From contig NZ_LZSU01000014.1 in NCBI RefSeq assembly GCF_001665575.1, forward strand, positions 1 through 64,000: 64,000 bases of DNA. The letters run 5' to 3'. Below are positions 35,401-44,725 of the stretch, one piece after another (position 1 is the first letter of the stretch; each line of letters begins with the position of its first letter). This DNA comes from Mycobacterium sp. 852013-51886_SCH5428379. Lineage in GTDB: Bacteria; Actinomycetota; Actinomycetes; Mycobacteriales; Mycobacteriaceae. The translations under genes were made by a program, and so were the position numbers. The notes beneath the pieces were generated by a model that was not told the DNA's origin, searched no databases, and worked only from the letters and a program-made list of their open reading frames with translations.

Positions 35401-37368
35401 TCAGTCGCCGCGGACAAAACCGTTCGTCCGCGCGAACTCCTCACTGGCGAACCAGATCTCGGCGTCCGCGTCGTCATAGCCATGGCTGCCCGGCACCCAG
35501 TACAGCCCCGATCGGGTGTCCGCCTTGACGGGATAGCCCTCCGGCGGGCGGCCCGCGTCAGCCGGCCCGACGTGGATGGCGGTGCGGCCGGGGGTCGGCT
35601 CGTCGGGTTCGATCGCGGCGTGGCGGCCACTCGGTGCGTCCTCGACGAACATGGGCGCAGCGGCCACCGACTCGTCCTCGGTCTGGATCCGCGTCGGAGC
35701 GGTGTCCACTGAGTCGGGATCCTCGTCGGGTTCGGCCCCACCGACCGCGTGGTCGTCGGTGCCGTCCTCCGGGGACGGCTCCTCGCGCATGCTCCACAGA
35801 TCGGTCTCGTCGGGCTCGCGGCGGTCGGGATTGCCGAACAGCTCGGGCGCGGGCGCGTAGTCGTCGAAGCGGTCGGCGCCGTGGTCGCCGGTTTCGGTGC
35901 CGTCCGGCGGGACGTCCGCAGCCATGGGCGCGTACGGCCCGTCCTCTTCTTGGACATACGGCGTGCGGTCTGCCGGGGCGCCGAAGGGGTCGTCGTCGAA
36001 CGGGCGGTTGTCGCGGTGGGCGCGACGGCGGCCCATCACCGCCGCGCCGGTGGCCAGCCCGGCGAGGATCAGGATCGGGATCAGCGCGAGAAGCCACCAG
36101 CGGTTCCACTGCACGCCGTCGTCGTCGGCCTGAGGCGTGGGCCCCGGCGTGTTCTGCGGGACGTCTGTGCCTGGCACCTCGAGCCCGGCGAGCTGACCGG
36201 CCAGATTCGCCGGCTCGGTGGTGAACTTCCCGGTCCCCCGATCGTAGGTCAACACCCCTCCGCTGAAGCGCTGGGTGGTCACCGAGCCGTTCTCGGTGGC
36301 GTCGGCGACCGGCGCGCCCAGCGGGCCCCTGGCGGCGTCCAGCTTCTGCCAGGCCGCATTCATCGCACCCCGGACGATCACCGGCCCGTAATCGGGCGTC
36401 CAGAAGATCACCGGCCGATCCTCGGCGGCGAACGAGCTGACGCGGCTGTTGGAGCCCAGGCCGCCGTCGGTCTCGCTGCTCGTCGGGAATCCGAGCACAC
36501 CCTCGGGCCCGCCCACGCTCTCGTACTTTTCCAGCACCTGCCCGGTCACCACGTTGGCGCCGGTCTCGGGGGTGTAGAAGATCTTGCCGCCGGTGAAGTT
36601 CTGGCCCACCCCGTCGTCGCCGATCGGGTACTGCGAACCGTCGGCGGCGCCCAGCGGACCGAGCGCACCGCCCGCCGCGCGGCGGGCCGCGGCGATCGCC
36701 GACGTCGCATCCGAGGGAACGTCGACGTCGCCGAGCTGACCGGCGAGTTCAGGTGGCACCGTCGTGAACGTCTTGTCCTTGCGGTTCCACGAGATCTCGC
36801 CACCGGTGAACCGCTGCGACACCACGTCGCCGCGGTACACCTCGTCCTCGGCGGGCACCCCGAGCTGACCCGCCGAACCGCCGAGCCTGTCCCACGCAGC
36901 GTTGATCGCACCGCGCACCACACGGGCGCCGGTCGCCGGCGTCCAGAAGATCACCGGTTTGTCCGCTGCCGAGAACGTGACGTTGCGGCTGTCGGGGCCC
37001 ACCCGGCCGGGACCTTCGTCCATGGTGGGAAAACCCAGATCGCTGTCGGCGGGACCGCCGAGCGATTCGTACTTCTCGAGGACGGCGCCTTGCATGAAGT
37101 GCGCCCCCGTGTCCGGGGTGAAGAACATCTTGCCGGCCGCGAAGTTCTGACCGAAGCCGTCACCGACGGGATAGACGTCGCCCTCGCGCACGCCCAGCGG
37201 TCCGGTCGGTCCCCCGCTGGCGTCGTAGCCGGCTGTGATCGCGGCGTTGGCGTCGCCGATGGGGTCGGCCGCGGCGGCAGGCGCCAGCAGCAGCCCCGCC
37301 GCCATGACCGCCACACCGGTGGTCAACCGGCCCAACGCCGTGCACAGCAGGGTCAGTCGCCTGCTCAT
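35401..37368 (-). CDS. Exported LGFP-repeat membrane protein with duplicated ectodomain (Rv2721c-like)
   Basis: A 655-residue protein: Sec signal peptide (~1-34, ends APAAAADP), ectodomain of two ~185-residue copies, one membrane helix (WWLLALIPILILAGLATGAA, ~405-427) and a long acidic cytosolic tail. Each copy holds LGFP repeats (LGFPTMDEGPGRVG, LGVPAEDEVYRGDVV in copy 1; LGFPTSSETDGGLG, LGAPVADATENGSV in copy 2) and ends TTVPPELAGQL or TTEPANLAGQL. LGFP repeats bind mycolyl/peptidoglycan surfaces in corynebacterial proteins. The last ~40 residues (YPVKADTRSGLYWVPGS then AEIWFASEEFARTNGF) form a separate small conserved motif. GGGAGG precedes ATG 37368. Confidence 0.85.
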   Translation of the reverse strand: MSRRLTLLCTALGRLTTGVAVMAAGLLLAPAAAADPIGDANAAITAGYDASGGPTGPLGVREGDVYPVGDGFGQNFAAGKMFFTPDTGAHFMQGAVLEKYESLGGPADSDLGFPTMDEGPGRVGPDSRNVTFSAADKPVIFWTPATGARVVRGAINAAWDRLGGSAGQLGVPAEDEVYRGDVVSQRFTGGEISWNRKDKTFTTVPPELAGQLGDVDVPSDATSAIAAARRAAGGALGPLGAADGSQYPIGDDGVGQNFTGGKIFYTPETGANVVTGQVLEKYESVGGPEGVLGFPTSSETDGGLGSNSRVSSFAAEDRPVIFWTPDYGPVIVRGAMNAAWQKLDAARGPLGAPVADATENGSVTTQRFSGGVLTYDRGTGKFTTEPANLAGQLAGLEVPGTDVPQNTPGPTPQADDDGVQWNRWWLLALIPILILAGLATGAAVMGRRRAHRDNRPFDDDPFGAPADRTPYVQEEDGPYAPMAADVPPDGTETGDHGADRFDDYAPAPELFGNPDRREPDETDLWSMREEPSPEDGTDDHAVGGAEPDEDPDSVDTAPTRIQTEDESVAAAPMFVEDAPSGRHAAIEPDEPTPGRTAIHVGPADAGRPPEGYPVKADTRSGLYWVPGSHGYDDADAEIWFASEEFARTNGFVRGD

Positions 37369-37538
37369 CGAACCTCCCGTGTCGGCGAATCTCGAAAGTA
37401 TCGCGCCGGTCAATCCTTGTTCACATGACGGCGATTTCGAGCGCACCACACCGAACGTGGGCAAAATACCTGCAAAATTCGCCTCGTGGGGGTGGATTCC
37501 CGATGGTCGGCCGACCGGCGTGCGACTTTCCGCGGCCC

Positions 37539-37544
37539 TAAACT
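37539..37544 (+). promoter_or_regulatory. -10 hexamer of leaderless molybdoenzyme gene
   Basis: TAAACT, 8 bases before ATG 37553. Confidence 0.6.
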
Positions 37545-37552
37545 GGCTCCCC

Positions 37553-39856
37553 ATGGCCGAATCCGCGGCACCCGCTCCGATGAGCCTGACGCATTGGGGC
37601 GCCTTCCGCGCCGATGTGCGGGCCGGCGACATCGCCGCGGTGACCCCACCTCCGGGTGATGCGGACCCCTCCCCGCTGCTGGGCAATCTGCCGGGCTCGA
37701 TCCGGCACCGGTCCCGGATCGCCGCACCCGCGGTCCGGCGCGGCTGGCTCGAACGCGGGCCGGGTCCCAGCAACGACAGGGGCGCCGACGAATTCGTCGC
37801 GGTCTCCTGGGATGAGCTGACCGAACTCCTCGCCGACGAACTGCGCCGCGTGGTCGACACCCACGGCAACGAGGCGATCTACGGCGGTTCCTACGGCTGG
37901 GCCAGCGCCGGCCGCTTCCACCATGCTCAGAGCCAGGTGCACCGCTTCCTCAAACTGCTCGGCGGATACACCTTTTCGCGCCACTCCTACAGCCTGGGCG
38001 CGACCGGGGTGATCATGCCGCGGGTGGTCGGCACGCATGACGACCTGTTCAAGCGCTCGACGAACTGGGAGGTCATCGTCGACCACACCGATCTGCTGGT
38101 GTGCTTCGGCGGTCTGGCACTGAAGAACACCGGCACCAATCACGGTGGCACCACGGCGCATCCAGCGCGCGGCGCGCTGCGGCGGTTCCGAGAGCGCGGC
38201 GGCCGGATCGTGTCCTTCTCCCCGCAACGCGAGGACGTCGACGGTCAATACCGTTGGTTCGCGCCGGTTCCCGGCACCGACGTCGCCATCATGCTGGCAT
38301 TGGCACATGTCCTGGCCACCGAGGGGCTCGCCGATCGCGGGTTCCTGGACCGCTACTGCGTGGGATACGACCGCTTCGAGCGGTACCTTCTCGGCGCCGA
38401 CGACGGGGTGGCGAAGTCGCCGCAGTGGGCCGCGCAGATCTGCGGGCTGCCCGCGGCCGACCTCGTCGAGCTGGCCCGCTCGATGGCCGAGGGCCGCACG
38501 ATCGTCACCGTCAGCTGGTCGCTGCAGCGGATCCGCCACGGTGAGCAGGCCCCGTGGATGGGACTCACCCTGGCGGCGATGCTGGGCCAGATCGGTCTTC
38601 CCGGAGGAGGTTTCGGGCACGGCTACGGTTCGATGAACGAACCGGGGCTGGCACCGCTGCGCTGCGGATTGCCGCGGCTGCCGCAGGGCGTCAATCCGGT
38701 TCGCACGTTCATCCCCGTCGCTGCGGTCAGCGACATGCTCCTGCACCCGGGAGAACCGTTCGACTACAACGGTTTACGACTGACCTATCCCGATATCCGC
38801 TGCGTGTATTGGGCGGGCGGCAATCCGTTTCACCACCACCAGAACATCCCCCGGCTACGGCGGGCACTGGCCCGGGTCGACACCGTGGTGGTGCACGATC
38901 CGTACTGGACGGCGATGGCGAAGCACGCCGACATCGTGGTGCCGTCCACCACCGCGTTCGAGCGCGACGACTACTCCGGATCACGCAACGACCCGGTGCT
39001 GACAGCGATGCCGCGGCTGGTCGAGCCGTATGCCGACAGCCGCGACGATTACACGACTTTTGCGGCGCTGGCCGAACGGCTGGGTTTCGGGACGGCCTTC
39101 ACCGAGGGCCGGTCGGCATGGCAGTGGCTGGCCCACCTGTACCAGACATGGTCGGCGGAGCTGGATTTCGACGTGCCGACGTTCGAGGAGTTCTGGCGGC
39201 ACGGCAACCTGCGGTTACCCACCGAACCCGGATTGACACTGCTGGCCGACTTCCGCGCCGACCCGCACGTCCACTGGCTCGGCACCCCGAGCGGAAAGAT
39301 CGAGATCTTCTCCGAGGCGATCGCCGGATTCGGCTACGACGACTGCGGCGGTCACCCCGCCTGGTATCCGCCCACCGAGTGGCTCGGCGGTCCGCGGGCG
39401 GTCACCTATCCGCTGCACCTGATCGCCAACCAGCCCGCGTCGCGGCTGCACGGCCAACTCGACGGCGGTGCCGTCAGTCAGGCCGCGAAAGTGGCTGGGC
39501 GTGAGGCGATCCGCATGCATCCCGACGACGCCGCAGCACGCGGCCTCTCCGCCGGCGATGTGGTGCGGGTGTTCAACGACCGCGGCGCCTGCCTGGCCGG
39601 CGTCGTCATCGACGACGGCCTGCGTCCGCGCGTGGTGCAGTTACCGACGGGCGCATGGTTCGACCCGGCCGATCCCGCCGATCCCGACACGATGTGCGTG
39701 CACGGCAACCCGAATGTGCTGACCGACGACGTCGGCACGTCGTCACTGGCCCACGGCTGCACCGGCGCCCACGTCCTGGTGCAGGTCGAGCAGTTCCACG
39801 GCCCGGTGCCACCGGTACGGGCCCACGAGCCGCCGGTGGTGCGTCCGCGGACCTAG
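37553..39856 (+). CDS. Molybdopterin oxidoreductase, BisC/DMSO-reductase type
   Basis: A 767-residue molybdenum enzyme of the DMSO reductase family, closest in pattern to biotin/methionine-sulfoxide and TMAO reductases. The Mo ligand is Ser147 in SYSLGATGVIMPRVVG. Cofactor-binding segments include YWAGGNPFHHHQN, DIVVPSTTAFERDDYSG and the C-terminal HLIANQPASRLHGQLD. There is no N-terminal 4Fe-4S Cys motif and no Tat signal, so it is a cytosolic single-subunit enzyme like BisC. Leaderless start at ATG 37553. Its TAG and the helicase TAG on the other strand share one CTAG. A cognate electron donor is not encoded nearby. Confidence 0.88.
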   Translation: MAESAAPAPMSLTHWGAFRADVRAGDIAAVTPPPGDADPSPLLGNLPGSIRHRSRIAAPAVRRGWLERGPGPSNDRGADEFVAVSWDELTELLADELRRVVDTHGNEAIYGGSYGWASAGRFHHAQSQVHRFLKLLGGYTFSRHSYSLGATGVIMPRVVGTHDDLFKRSTNWEVIVDHTDLLVCFGGLALKNTGTNHGGTTAHPARGALRRFRERGGRIVSFSPQREDVDGQYRWFAPVPGTDVAIMLALAHVLATEGLADRGFLDRYCVGYDRFERYLLGADDGVAKSPQWAAQICGLPAADLVELARSMAEGRTIVTVSWSLQRIRHGEQAPWMGLTLAAMLGQIGLPGGGFGHGYGSMNEPGLAPLRCGLPRLPQGVNPVRTFIPVAAVSDMLLHPGEPFDYNGLRLTYPDIRCVYWAGGNPFHHHQNIPRLRRALARVDTVVVHDPYWTAMAKHADIVVPSTTAFERDDYSGSRNDPVLTAMPRLVEPYADSRDDYTTFAALAERLGFGTAFTEGRSAWQWLAHLYQTWSAELDFDVPTFEEFWRHGNLRLPTEPGLTLLADFRADPHVHWLGTPSGKIEIFSEAIAGFGYDDCGGHPAWYPPTEWLGGPRAVTYPLHLIANQPASRLHGQLDGGAVSQAAKVAGREAIRMHPDDAAARGLSAGDVVRVFNDRGACLAGVVIDDGLRPRVVQLPTGAWFDPADPADPDTMCVHGNPNVLTDDVGTSSLAHGCTGAHVLVQVEQFHGPVPPVRAHEPPVVRPRT

Positions 39857-41199
39857 CGCGCGGCCTGCGGCCTGCGCCGGGCTCCGCGGTTGCGCGACGG
39901 CTGCTCGCCGCCGTGCGCACGGGCCTGCTCACCGTGCCGCTGCGCCGGCTTGGGCGAACGACGGCCACGCGATGACCGGCCCCCGTTGGCTTGGCGCGGC
40001 TGCTCGACGGGCGCCGGGGCCGGCGCGCGGTACGGAGCCACCTCACCGACGAGTGCGGCGACCTCGGCGGAGTCGGCGGCCACCTGCTGAGGGGCCACCG
40101 TGATCCCGGCGCGGCGCAGCAGTGTCGAGGTGTCCCTGCGCTGATCGGGCAGGACGACTGTCACCACGTCGCCGCTGCTGCCCGCACGCGCGGTCCGGCC
40201 GGACCGGTGTAGGTACGCCTTGTGCTCGACCGGCGGGTCGACGTGCACGACCAGCTCGACCTCGTCCACGTGCACACCGCGCGCGGCGATGTCGGTGGCC
40301 ACGAGCACGCTGGCGTCACCGTTGGAGAACGCCGCGAGGTTGCGCTCACGGGCGTTCTGCGACAGGTTGCCGTGCAGATCGACCGACGGCACGCCGGCCT
40401 CGGTCAGCTGACGGGCCAGTTTGCGCGCCTGATGCTTGGTGCGCATGAACAGGATCCGGCGTCCGGTGCCCGATGCGAGGGTGTGGACCAGTTTGGTCTT
40501 CTCCTGGGCCCCCGCCACGTGGAACACGTGGTGCGTCATCGCCGGCGAGGGGGCGTCGACCTCGTCGACCGAGTGGGTCACCGGGTTGCTCAGGAAGCGG
40601 CGCACCAGCTTGTCGACCCCGTTGTCCAGCGTCGCGGAGAACAGCAGGCGCTGTCCGCCCGCGGGCGTGGCGGACAGGATGCGGGTGACGCCGGGCAGGA
40701 ATCCGAGATCGGCCATGTGGTCGGCCTCGTCGAGCACGGTGATCTCCACCGCATCGAGGCTGATCAACTTCTGGCGCATCAGGTCTTCGAGTCGGCCCGG
40801 GCAGGCCACGACGATGTCGACACCGGCGCGCAGCGCTGCGGCCTGCGGATTCTGCGAGACACCGCCGAAGATGGTGGCGACCCGCAGATCGTAGGCGGCG
40901 GCGAGCGGTTCGAGCACCGCGGTGATCTGGCTGGCCAGTTCGCGGGTGGGCGCGAGCACCAGCCCGGACGGACGCGAGGCCCGCCGCTTGGAGTCGGCCA
41001 GCCGGCTCACCAGCGGCAGCGAGAACGCCAGCGTCTTACCGCTGCCGGTCTTGCCGCGGCCCAGCACATCGCGACCGGAGAGGCTGTCGGGCAGGGTTGC
41101 GGCCTGGATCGGGAAAGGGCTTGCGATACCGCGGTTTTCGAGCACTCGGCGCAGCGGTCCGCGAACGCCGAGGTCTGCAAACGTGGTTTCGGTTGTCAT
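39853..41199 (-). CDS. DEAD-box RNA helicase, RhlE-like
   Basis: A 448-residue ATP-dependent RNA helicase. Motif Q (FADLGV..PFPIQAATLP), motif I GKTGSGKT (~49-56), Ia PTRELA, II LDEADHM (~160), III FSATLD, and VI HRSGRTARAG (~340) are all present. The ~80-residue C-terminal tail is basic (GGRSSRGRRSPKPAQRHGEQ), an RNA-binding extension seen in cold-shock and ribosome-assembly helicases. The 222-base leader region upstream has a hairpin over the Shine-Dalgarno. It follows hflX on the same strand. I recall fadE20 near this position in M. tuberculosis; it is absent here. Confidence 0.93.
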   Translation of the reverse strand: MTTETTFADLGVRGPLRRVLENRGIASPFPIQAATLPDSLSGRDVLGRGKTGSGKTLAFSLPLVSRLADSKRRASRPSGLVLAPTRELASQITAVLEPLAAAYDLRVATIFGGVSQNPQAAALRAGVDIVVACPGRLEDLMRQKLISLDAVEITVLDEADHMADLGFLPGVTRILSATPAGGQRLLFSATLDNGVDKLVRRFLSNPVTHSVDEVDAPSPAMTHHVFHVAGAQEKTKLVHTLASGTGRRILFMRTKHQARKLARQLTEAGVPSVDLHGNLSQNARERNLAAFSNGDASVLVATDIAARGVHVDEVELVVHVDPPVEHKAYLHRSGRTARAGSSGDVVTVVLPDQRRDTSTLLRRAGITVAPQQVAADSAEVAALVGEVAPYRAPAPAPVEQPRQANGGRSSRGRRSPKPAQRHGEQARAHGGEQPSRNRGARRRPQAAR

Positions 41200-41203
41200 T
41201 CAA

Positions 41204-41216
41204 TGCCTTTCAGGCA
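41204..41216 (-). promoter_or_regulatory. Hairpin covering the helicase Shine-Dalgarno
   Basis: In the mRNA, TGCCT (41216-41212) pairs with AGGCA (41208-41204) around a GAA loop. The AAAGG ribosome site (41210-41206) lies in the loop and 3' arm, about 7 bases before ATG 41199, so the fold could limit translation. Confidence 0.45.
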
Positions 41217-41380
41217 GTGTGAGTGGCCCGCGCGCGCAGGGCGGCGCTGAAAGTGAAGGCACACTGGTGGCGAGATTGCCGGGTGGCAAAATCGATCGCC
41301 GCGAGAAGAGCTTGAGCCGGACGCGGGTAAGCGTTCCACGACGAGCCGTCGTCATCGTCGATGCGACGGCGTTCTCGAAC

Positions 41381-41386
41381 AGTCTA
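41381..41386 (-). promoter_or_regulatory. Candidate -10 of the helicase gene
   Basis: TAGACT on the minus strand, giving a ~175-base 5' leader. The rest of the 41200-41421 gap shows no coding. Confidence 0.4.
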
Positions 41387-41421
41387 GCGCATGGGTCGCC
41401 GGTTCCTCGGACAAGCCCTCG

Positions 41422-42840
41422 TCAGCCGAAGGTGGCGAACTCCCGCAGGCCCGCGGCCAGTGCGACCGGCACCCGCGCCTTGATCCTCGTCCCGTCGGCG
41501 CTGTGCTCCGTTGCGTCGATGCGGCCCTCGGCGTGCACGCGCGCGACCAGATCGCCCCGGTCGTAGGGAATCGTGACGTCCACGGTGGCGTCGGTCGGCT
41601 CGATCAGCTCGGCCATCCGGGTGCGCAACCGCTCCAGACCCTCACCGGTGTGTGCGGAGACGAACACCGCGTCGGGCAGCGCACCTCGCAGATGCGCCAG
41701 TGCCAGACCGTCGGCCGCGTCGATTTTGTTGACCACCAACAACTCTGCGGTGGGCCGCCGGTCGTGGTCGGCGATCACATCGTTGACCACCTGACGCACC
41801 GCGCTGATCTGCGCCAGCGGATTGGCATCCGATCCGTCGACGACGTGCACCAGCAGATCGGCGTCGATGACTTCCTCCAGCGTCGAGCGGAACGCCTCGA
41901 CCAACTGGGTGGGCAGGTGCCGGACGAATCCGACGGTGTCGGTCAGCACAAATGGTCGACCGTCATCGAATTCCCCACGGCGCGTAGTGGGTTCGAGTGT
42001 GGCGAACAGCGCGTTCTCGACCAGCACCCCCGCGCCGGTGAGCGCGTTGAGCAGGCTGGACTTGCCGGCGTTGGTGTAGCCGACGATGGCGACCGAGGGC
42101 AGTTCGCTGCGTCGACGGCCGCTGCGCTGGGTGTCGCGGATCTTCTTCATATCGCGAATCTCGCGGCGCAGCTTGGACATCCGTTCGCGGATGCGGCGAC
42201 GGTCCGTTTCGATCTTCGTCTCGCCGGGACCACGGGTGCCCACACCGCCGCCGGCGCCACCGGCACGACCGCCGGCCTGCCGGGACATCGACTCACCCCA
42301 GCCGCGCAGCCGCGGCAGCATGTACTCCATCTGCGCCAGCGACACCTGCGCCTTGCCTTCGCGGCTGGTCGCGTGCTGGGCGAAGATGTCGAGAATCAAC
42401 GCTGTGCGATCGATCACCTTGACCTTGACGATCTTCTCCAGCGCGGTCAGCTGCGCGGGGCTGAGCTCGCCGTCACAGATGACGGTGTCCGCGCCGGTGG
42501 CCAGCACGATCTCACGCAGCTCGGCGGCCTTTCCGGAGCCGATGTAGGTCGATGCGTCGGGTTTGTCACGGCGCTGCACGACACCTTCGAGCACCTCGGA
42601 GCCCGCGGTCTCGGCCAGCGCGGCGAGCTCGGCCATGCTGGCATCGGCGTCGGCCGCGGTGCCGTCGGTCCAGACGCCGACGAGGACCACCCGTTCGAGG
42701 CGCAGCTGGCGGTATTCGACCTCGGAGACGTCCGTGAGTTCGGTGGACAATCCCGCGACGCGGCGCAGTGCAGTGCGATCCTCGAGCGCGAGCTCACCGG
42801 CGCTGGGGGTGTTCTGGGAGAAGAAATCGGGTTCTGTCAT
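41422..42840 (-). CDS. hflX: Ribosome-associated GTPase HflX
   Basis: A 472-residue GTPase that binds the 50S subunit and rescues or splits stalled ribosomes. The N-terminal HflX domain (~20-190, VDRTALILDIFAQHATSREGK) and coiled coil precede the G domain: G1 GYTNAGKSSLLNAL, G3 DTVGFVRHLP, G4 NKIDAADG. In mycobacteria HflX influences macrolide-lincosamide tolerance and hypoxic ribosome handling. ATG 42840 is preferred over the upstream in-frame codon at 42876, which would nearly touch dapF. It is 45 bases downstream of dapF, probably one transcript. Confidence 0.95.
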   Translation of the reverse strand: MTEPDFFSQNTPSAGELALEDRTALRRVAGLSTELTDVSEVEYRQLRLERVVLVGVWTDGTAADADASMAELAALAETAGSEVLEGVVQRRDKPDASTYIGSGKAAELREIVLATGADTVICDGELSPAQLTALEKIVKVKVIDRTALILDIFAQHATSREGKAQVSLAQMEYMLPRLRGWGESMSRQAGGRAGGAGGGVGTRGPGETKIETDRRRIRERMSKLRREIRDMKKIRDTQRSGRRRSELPSVAIVGYTNAGKSSLLNALTGAGVLVENALFATLEPTTRRGEFDDGRPFVLTDTVGFVRHLPTQLVEAFRSTLEEVIDADLLVHVVDGSDANPLAQISAVRQVVNDVIADHDRRPTAELLVVNKIDAADGLALAHLRGALPDAVFVSAHTGEGLERLRTRMAELIEPTDATVDVTIPYDRGDLVARVHAEGRIDATEHSADGTRIKARVPVALAAGLREFATFG

Positions 42841-42867
42841 ACGTGCAGACAGGATGGCATGAGATGT

Positions 42868-42882
42868 AGGTGACATACACCT
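42868..42882. repeat. Short inverted repeat between dapF and hflX
   Basis: AGGTG (42868-42872) and CACCT (42878-42882) around ACATA, in the 45-base gap. A weak stem or operator; no role is evident. Confidence 0.35.
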
Positions 42883-42885
42883 GGA

Positions 42886-43770
42886 TTAACGCTGATGGGC
42901 ACGCCACCATTCCTCGGCCAGCGTGCCGGTGGCGACCAATTCCGAGGGTCCACGCAAGTAGCTGGTGGTCTCGGCGACGGTGACGTGCACCACACCGCCG
43001 GGCACCCGGACGTCGAGCACACCGGTAGCCGCGCCGTCGTACTGCAGGGCCGCCGCGGCGGCCGCCACGGTCCCGGTCCCGCAAGAGCGGGTCTCCCCCA
43101 CCCCGCGCTCGTGCACCCGCATGGTCACCACACCGTCGCGGGGCGCGGTCAACACCTCCACGTTGACGCCCTCGGGGAACTGCTGTCCGTCGAACTCCAC
43201 GGGCGCGGCGACGTCGAGGGCGGCCAACTCGGCGTCGGTCAGCGCGGCGTCCACGCACGCCAGATGCGGATTGCCGACGTCGACCCCGAGGCCGGTGAAC
43301 CGGCGCCCGCCGACCACGGCCCACCCGGTGCCGAGCCGATTGATCTTGCCCATCTCGACCGTCACGTCCGCGTGCGACGGGTCCTGTGCCGGATCGAACC
43401 CGTGCAGCACCACCGGCCGCGGCCCGGCCGGCGAGCCGACGACGAACTCGTCCCGCGATTCGAACCCGGCGGCGCGCAGATAATGCGCGAACACCCGCAC
43501 CCCGTTGCCGCACATCTGGGCGATCGACCCGTCGGCGTTTCGGTAGTCCATGTACCAGTCGTCGCTGCCGACGCCCTCGGGTAACCGGTCGAACACCCCG
43601 GCGGCCTGCGCGGCGCCCGCGGTGGTGACCCGCAGGACGCCGTCCGCGCCGATCCCCCGCCGCCGGTCGCACAGCGCCGCGATCACCGCGGGCGTCAGCG
43701 TCAGCTCCGCCCCGACATCCGGGAGCAGCACGAAGTCGTTCTGCGTGCCGTGCCCCTTGGCGAACTCCAC
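42886..43770 (-). CDS. dapF: Diaminopimelate epimerase
   Basis: A 294-residue cofactor-independent epimerase converting LL- to meso-diaminopimelate for lysine and peptidoglycan. Both catalytic Cys are visible: [11 protein letters not shown] (first half) and [12 protein letters not shown] (second half), with substrate loops [14 protein letters not shown] and [12 protein letters not shown] 43770 is chosen because TATCCT ends 6 bases upstream and the first conserved residues follow at once; the ATG at 43791 lies upstream of that hexamer. It is downstream of miaA by 31 bases. Confidence 0.96.
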   Translation of the reverse strand: MEFAKGHGTQNDFVLLPDVGAELTLTPAVIAALCDRRRGIGADGVLRVTTAGAAQAAGVFDRLPEGVGSDDWYMDYRNADGSIAQMCGNGVRVFAHYLRAAGFESRDEFVVGSPAGPRPVVLHGFDPAQDPSHADVTVEMGKINRLGTGWAVVGGRRFTGLGVDVGNPHLACVDAALTDAELAALDVAAPVEFDGQQFPEGVNVEVLTAPRDGVVTMRVHERGVGETRSCGTGTVAAAAAALQYDGAATGVLDVRVPGGVVHVTVAETTSYLRGPSELVATGTLAEEWWRAHQR

Positions 43771-43776
43771 GGCCTC

Positions 43777-43782
43777 AGGATA
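43777..43782 (-). promoter_or_regulatory. -10 hexamer of leaderless dapF
   Basis: TATCCT on the minus strand, 6 bases before GTG 43770. Confidence 0.5.
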
Positions 43783-43801
43783 TCCGTCCATCCCCGGGTC
43801 G

Positions 43802-44725
43802 CTACGCTCCTGCCCGCCGCTGCTGCCACACCCGCAGGGCGTCCTCGACGGAGACGCAGGCGCCGTCGAGCCAGTGCACCCGGTGGTCGCGGCGGAACCA
43901 GGATCGCTGGCGGCGCACGTAGCGCCGGGTCCCCACGAACGTCGGTTCCCGCGCGGCCGATCCGTCCCCGCCCGCATCGAGATCTGCCAACACCTGCGCG
44001 TAACCCAGCGCCCGCGCCGCCGTCACCCCCTCGCGCAGACCCTCTGCGAGCAACCCCGTCACCTCGGCGACCAGGCCGTCGGCGAACATCGAGTCGGTAC
44101 GGCGGGCCAGCCGCTCGTCGAGTCGTTCGGTCGGCCAGTCCAGCCCGACGATCGCGGTGTCCCAACGCGCAGGCCCGATCCGCGGCGCCGACGCGGCGAA
44201 CGGCTGCCCGGTGAGCTCGACGACCTCCAGCGCCCGCACGATCCGCCGGCCGTCGGTGGGCAGGATCGAGGCGGCGGCGGCAGCGTCCACCGCGGCGAGC
44301 TCACGGTGCAGCGCCGCGACCCCGACCTCGGCGAGGCGGCGTTCGAAGCGGTCGCGGACCGCGGGATCGGTCGCGGGAAATGACCAGCCGTCCAGCAGCG
44401 CCTGGATGTACATCATCGATCCGCCGACGATGACCGGAACGGCGCCGCGGGCGGCGATGGCCTCGACGTCGGCGGCCGCGGCGGCCTGGTAACGGGCCAC
44501 CGACGCGGTCTCGGTGACGGCGAGGACGTCGAGCTGGTGATGCGGGATGCCGCGGCGCTCGGCGACGGGCAGCTTGGCGGTGCCGATGTCCATGCCGCGG
44601 TAGAGCTGCATCGCATCGGCGTTGACGATCTCCACGCCGAGCTCTCCGCCGAGCCGTTCGGCGACGTCCAGGGCCAGCGCGGATTTCCCGGTTCCGGTCG
44701 GCCCGATGATCGCGAGCGGCCGCAC
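43802..44725 (-). CDS. miaA: tRNA dimethylallyltransferase
   Basis: A 307-residue enzyme that transfers dimethylallyl from DMAPP to A37 of tRNAs reading UNN codons, giving i6A, which MiaB at 48.6 kb would thiomethylate. The P-loop is [13 protein letters not shown] (~7-19), with [17 protein letters not shown] and [19 protein letters not shown] 44725 directly abuts the TGA of the upstream gene (TGAGTG), so they are coupled. DMAPP comes from the pathway begun by dxs at 4-6 kb. Confidence 0.96.
   Translation of the reverse strand: MRPLAIIGPTGTGKSALALDVAERLGGELGVEIVNADAMQLYRGMDIGTAKLPVAERRGIPHHQLDVLAVTETASVARYQAAAAADVEAIAARGAVPVIVGGSMMYIQALLDGWSFPATDPAVRDRFERRLAEVGVAALHRELAAVDAAAAASILPTDGRRIVRALEVVELTGQPFAASAPRIGPARWDTAIVGLDWPTERLDERLARRTDSMFADGLVAEVTGLLAEGLREGVTAARALGYAQVLADLDAGGDGSAAREPTFVGTRRYVRRQRSWFRRDHRVHWLDGACVSVEDALRVWQQRRAGA

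Noticed and set aside
35749..37428. 559-codon plus-strand ORF opposite the LGFP protein
   Set aside because: Shadow; the minus strand has signal peptide, LGFP repeats and a Shine-Dalgarno.
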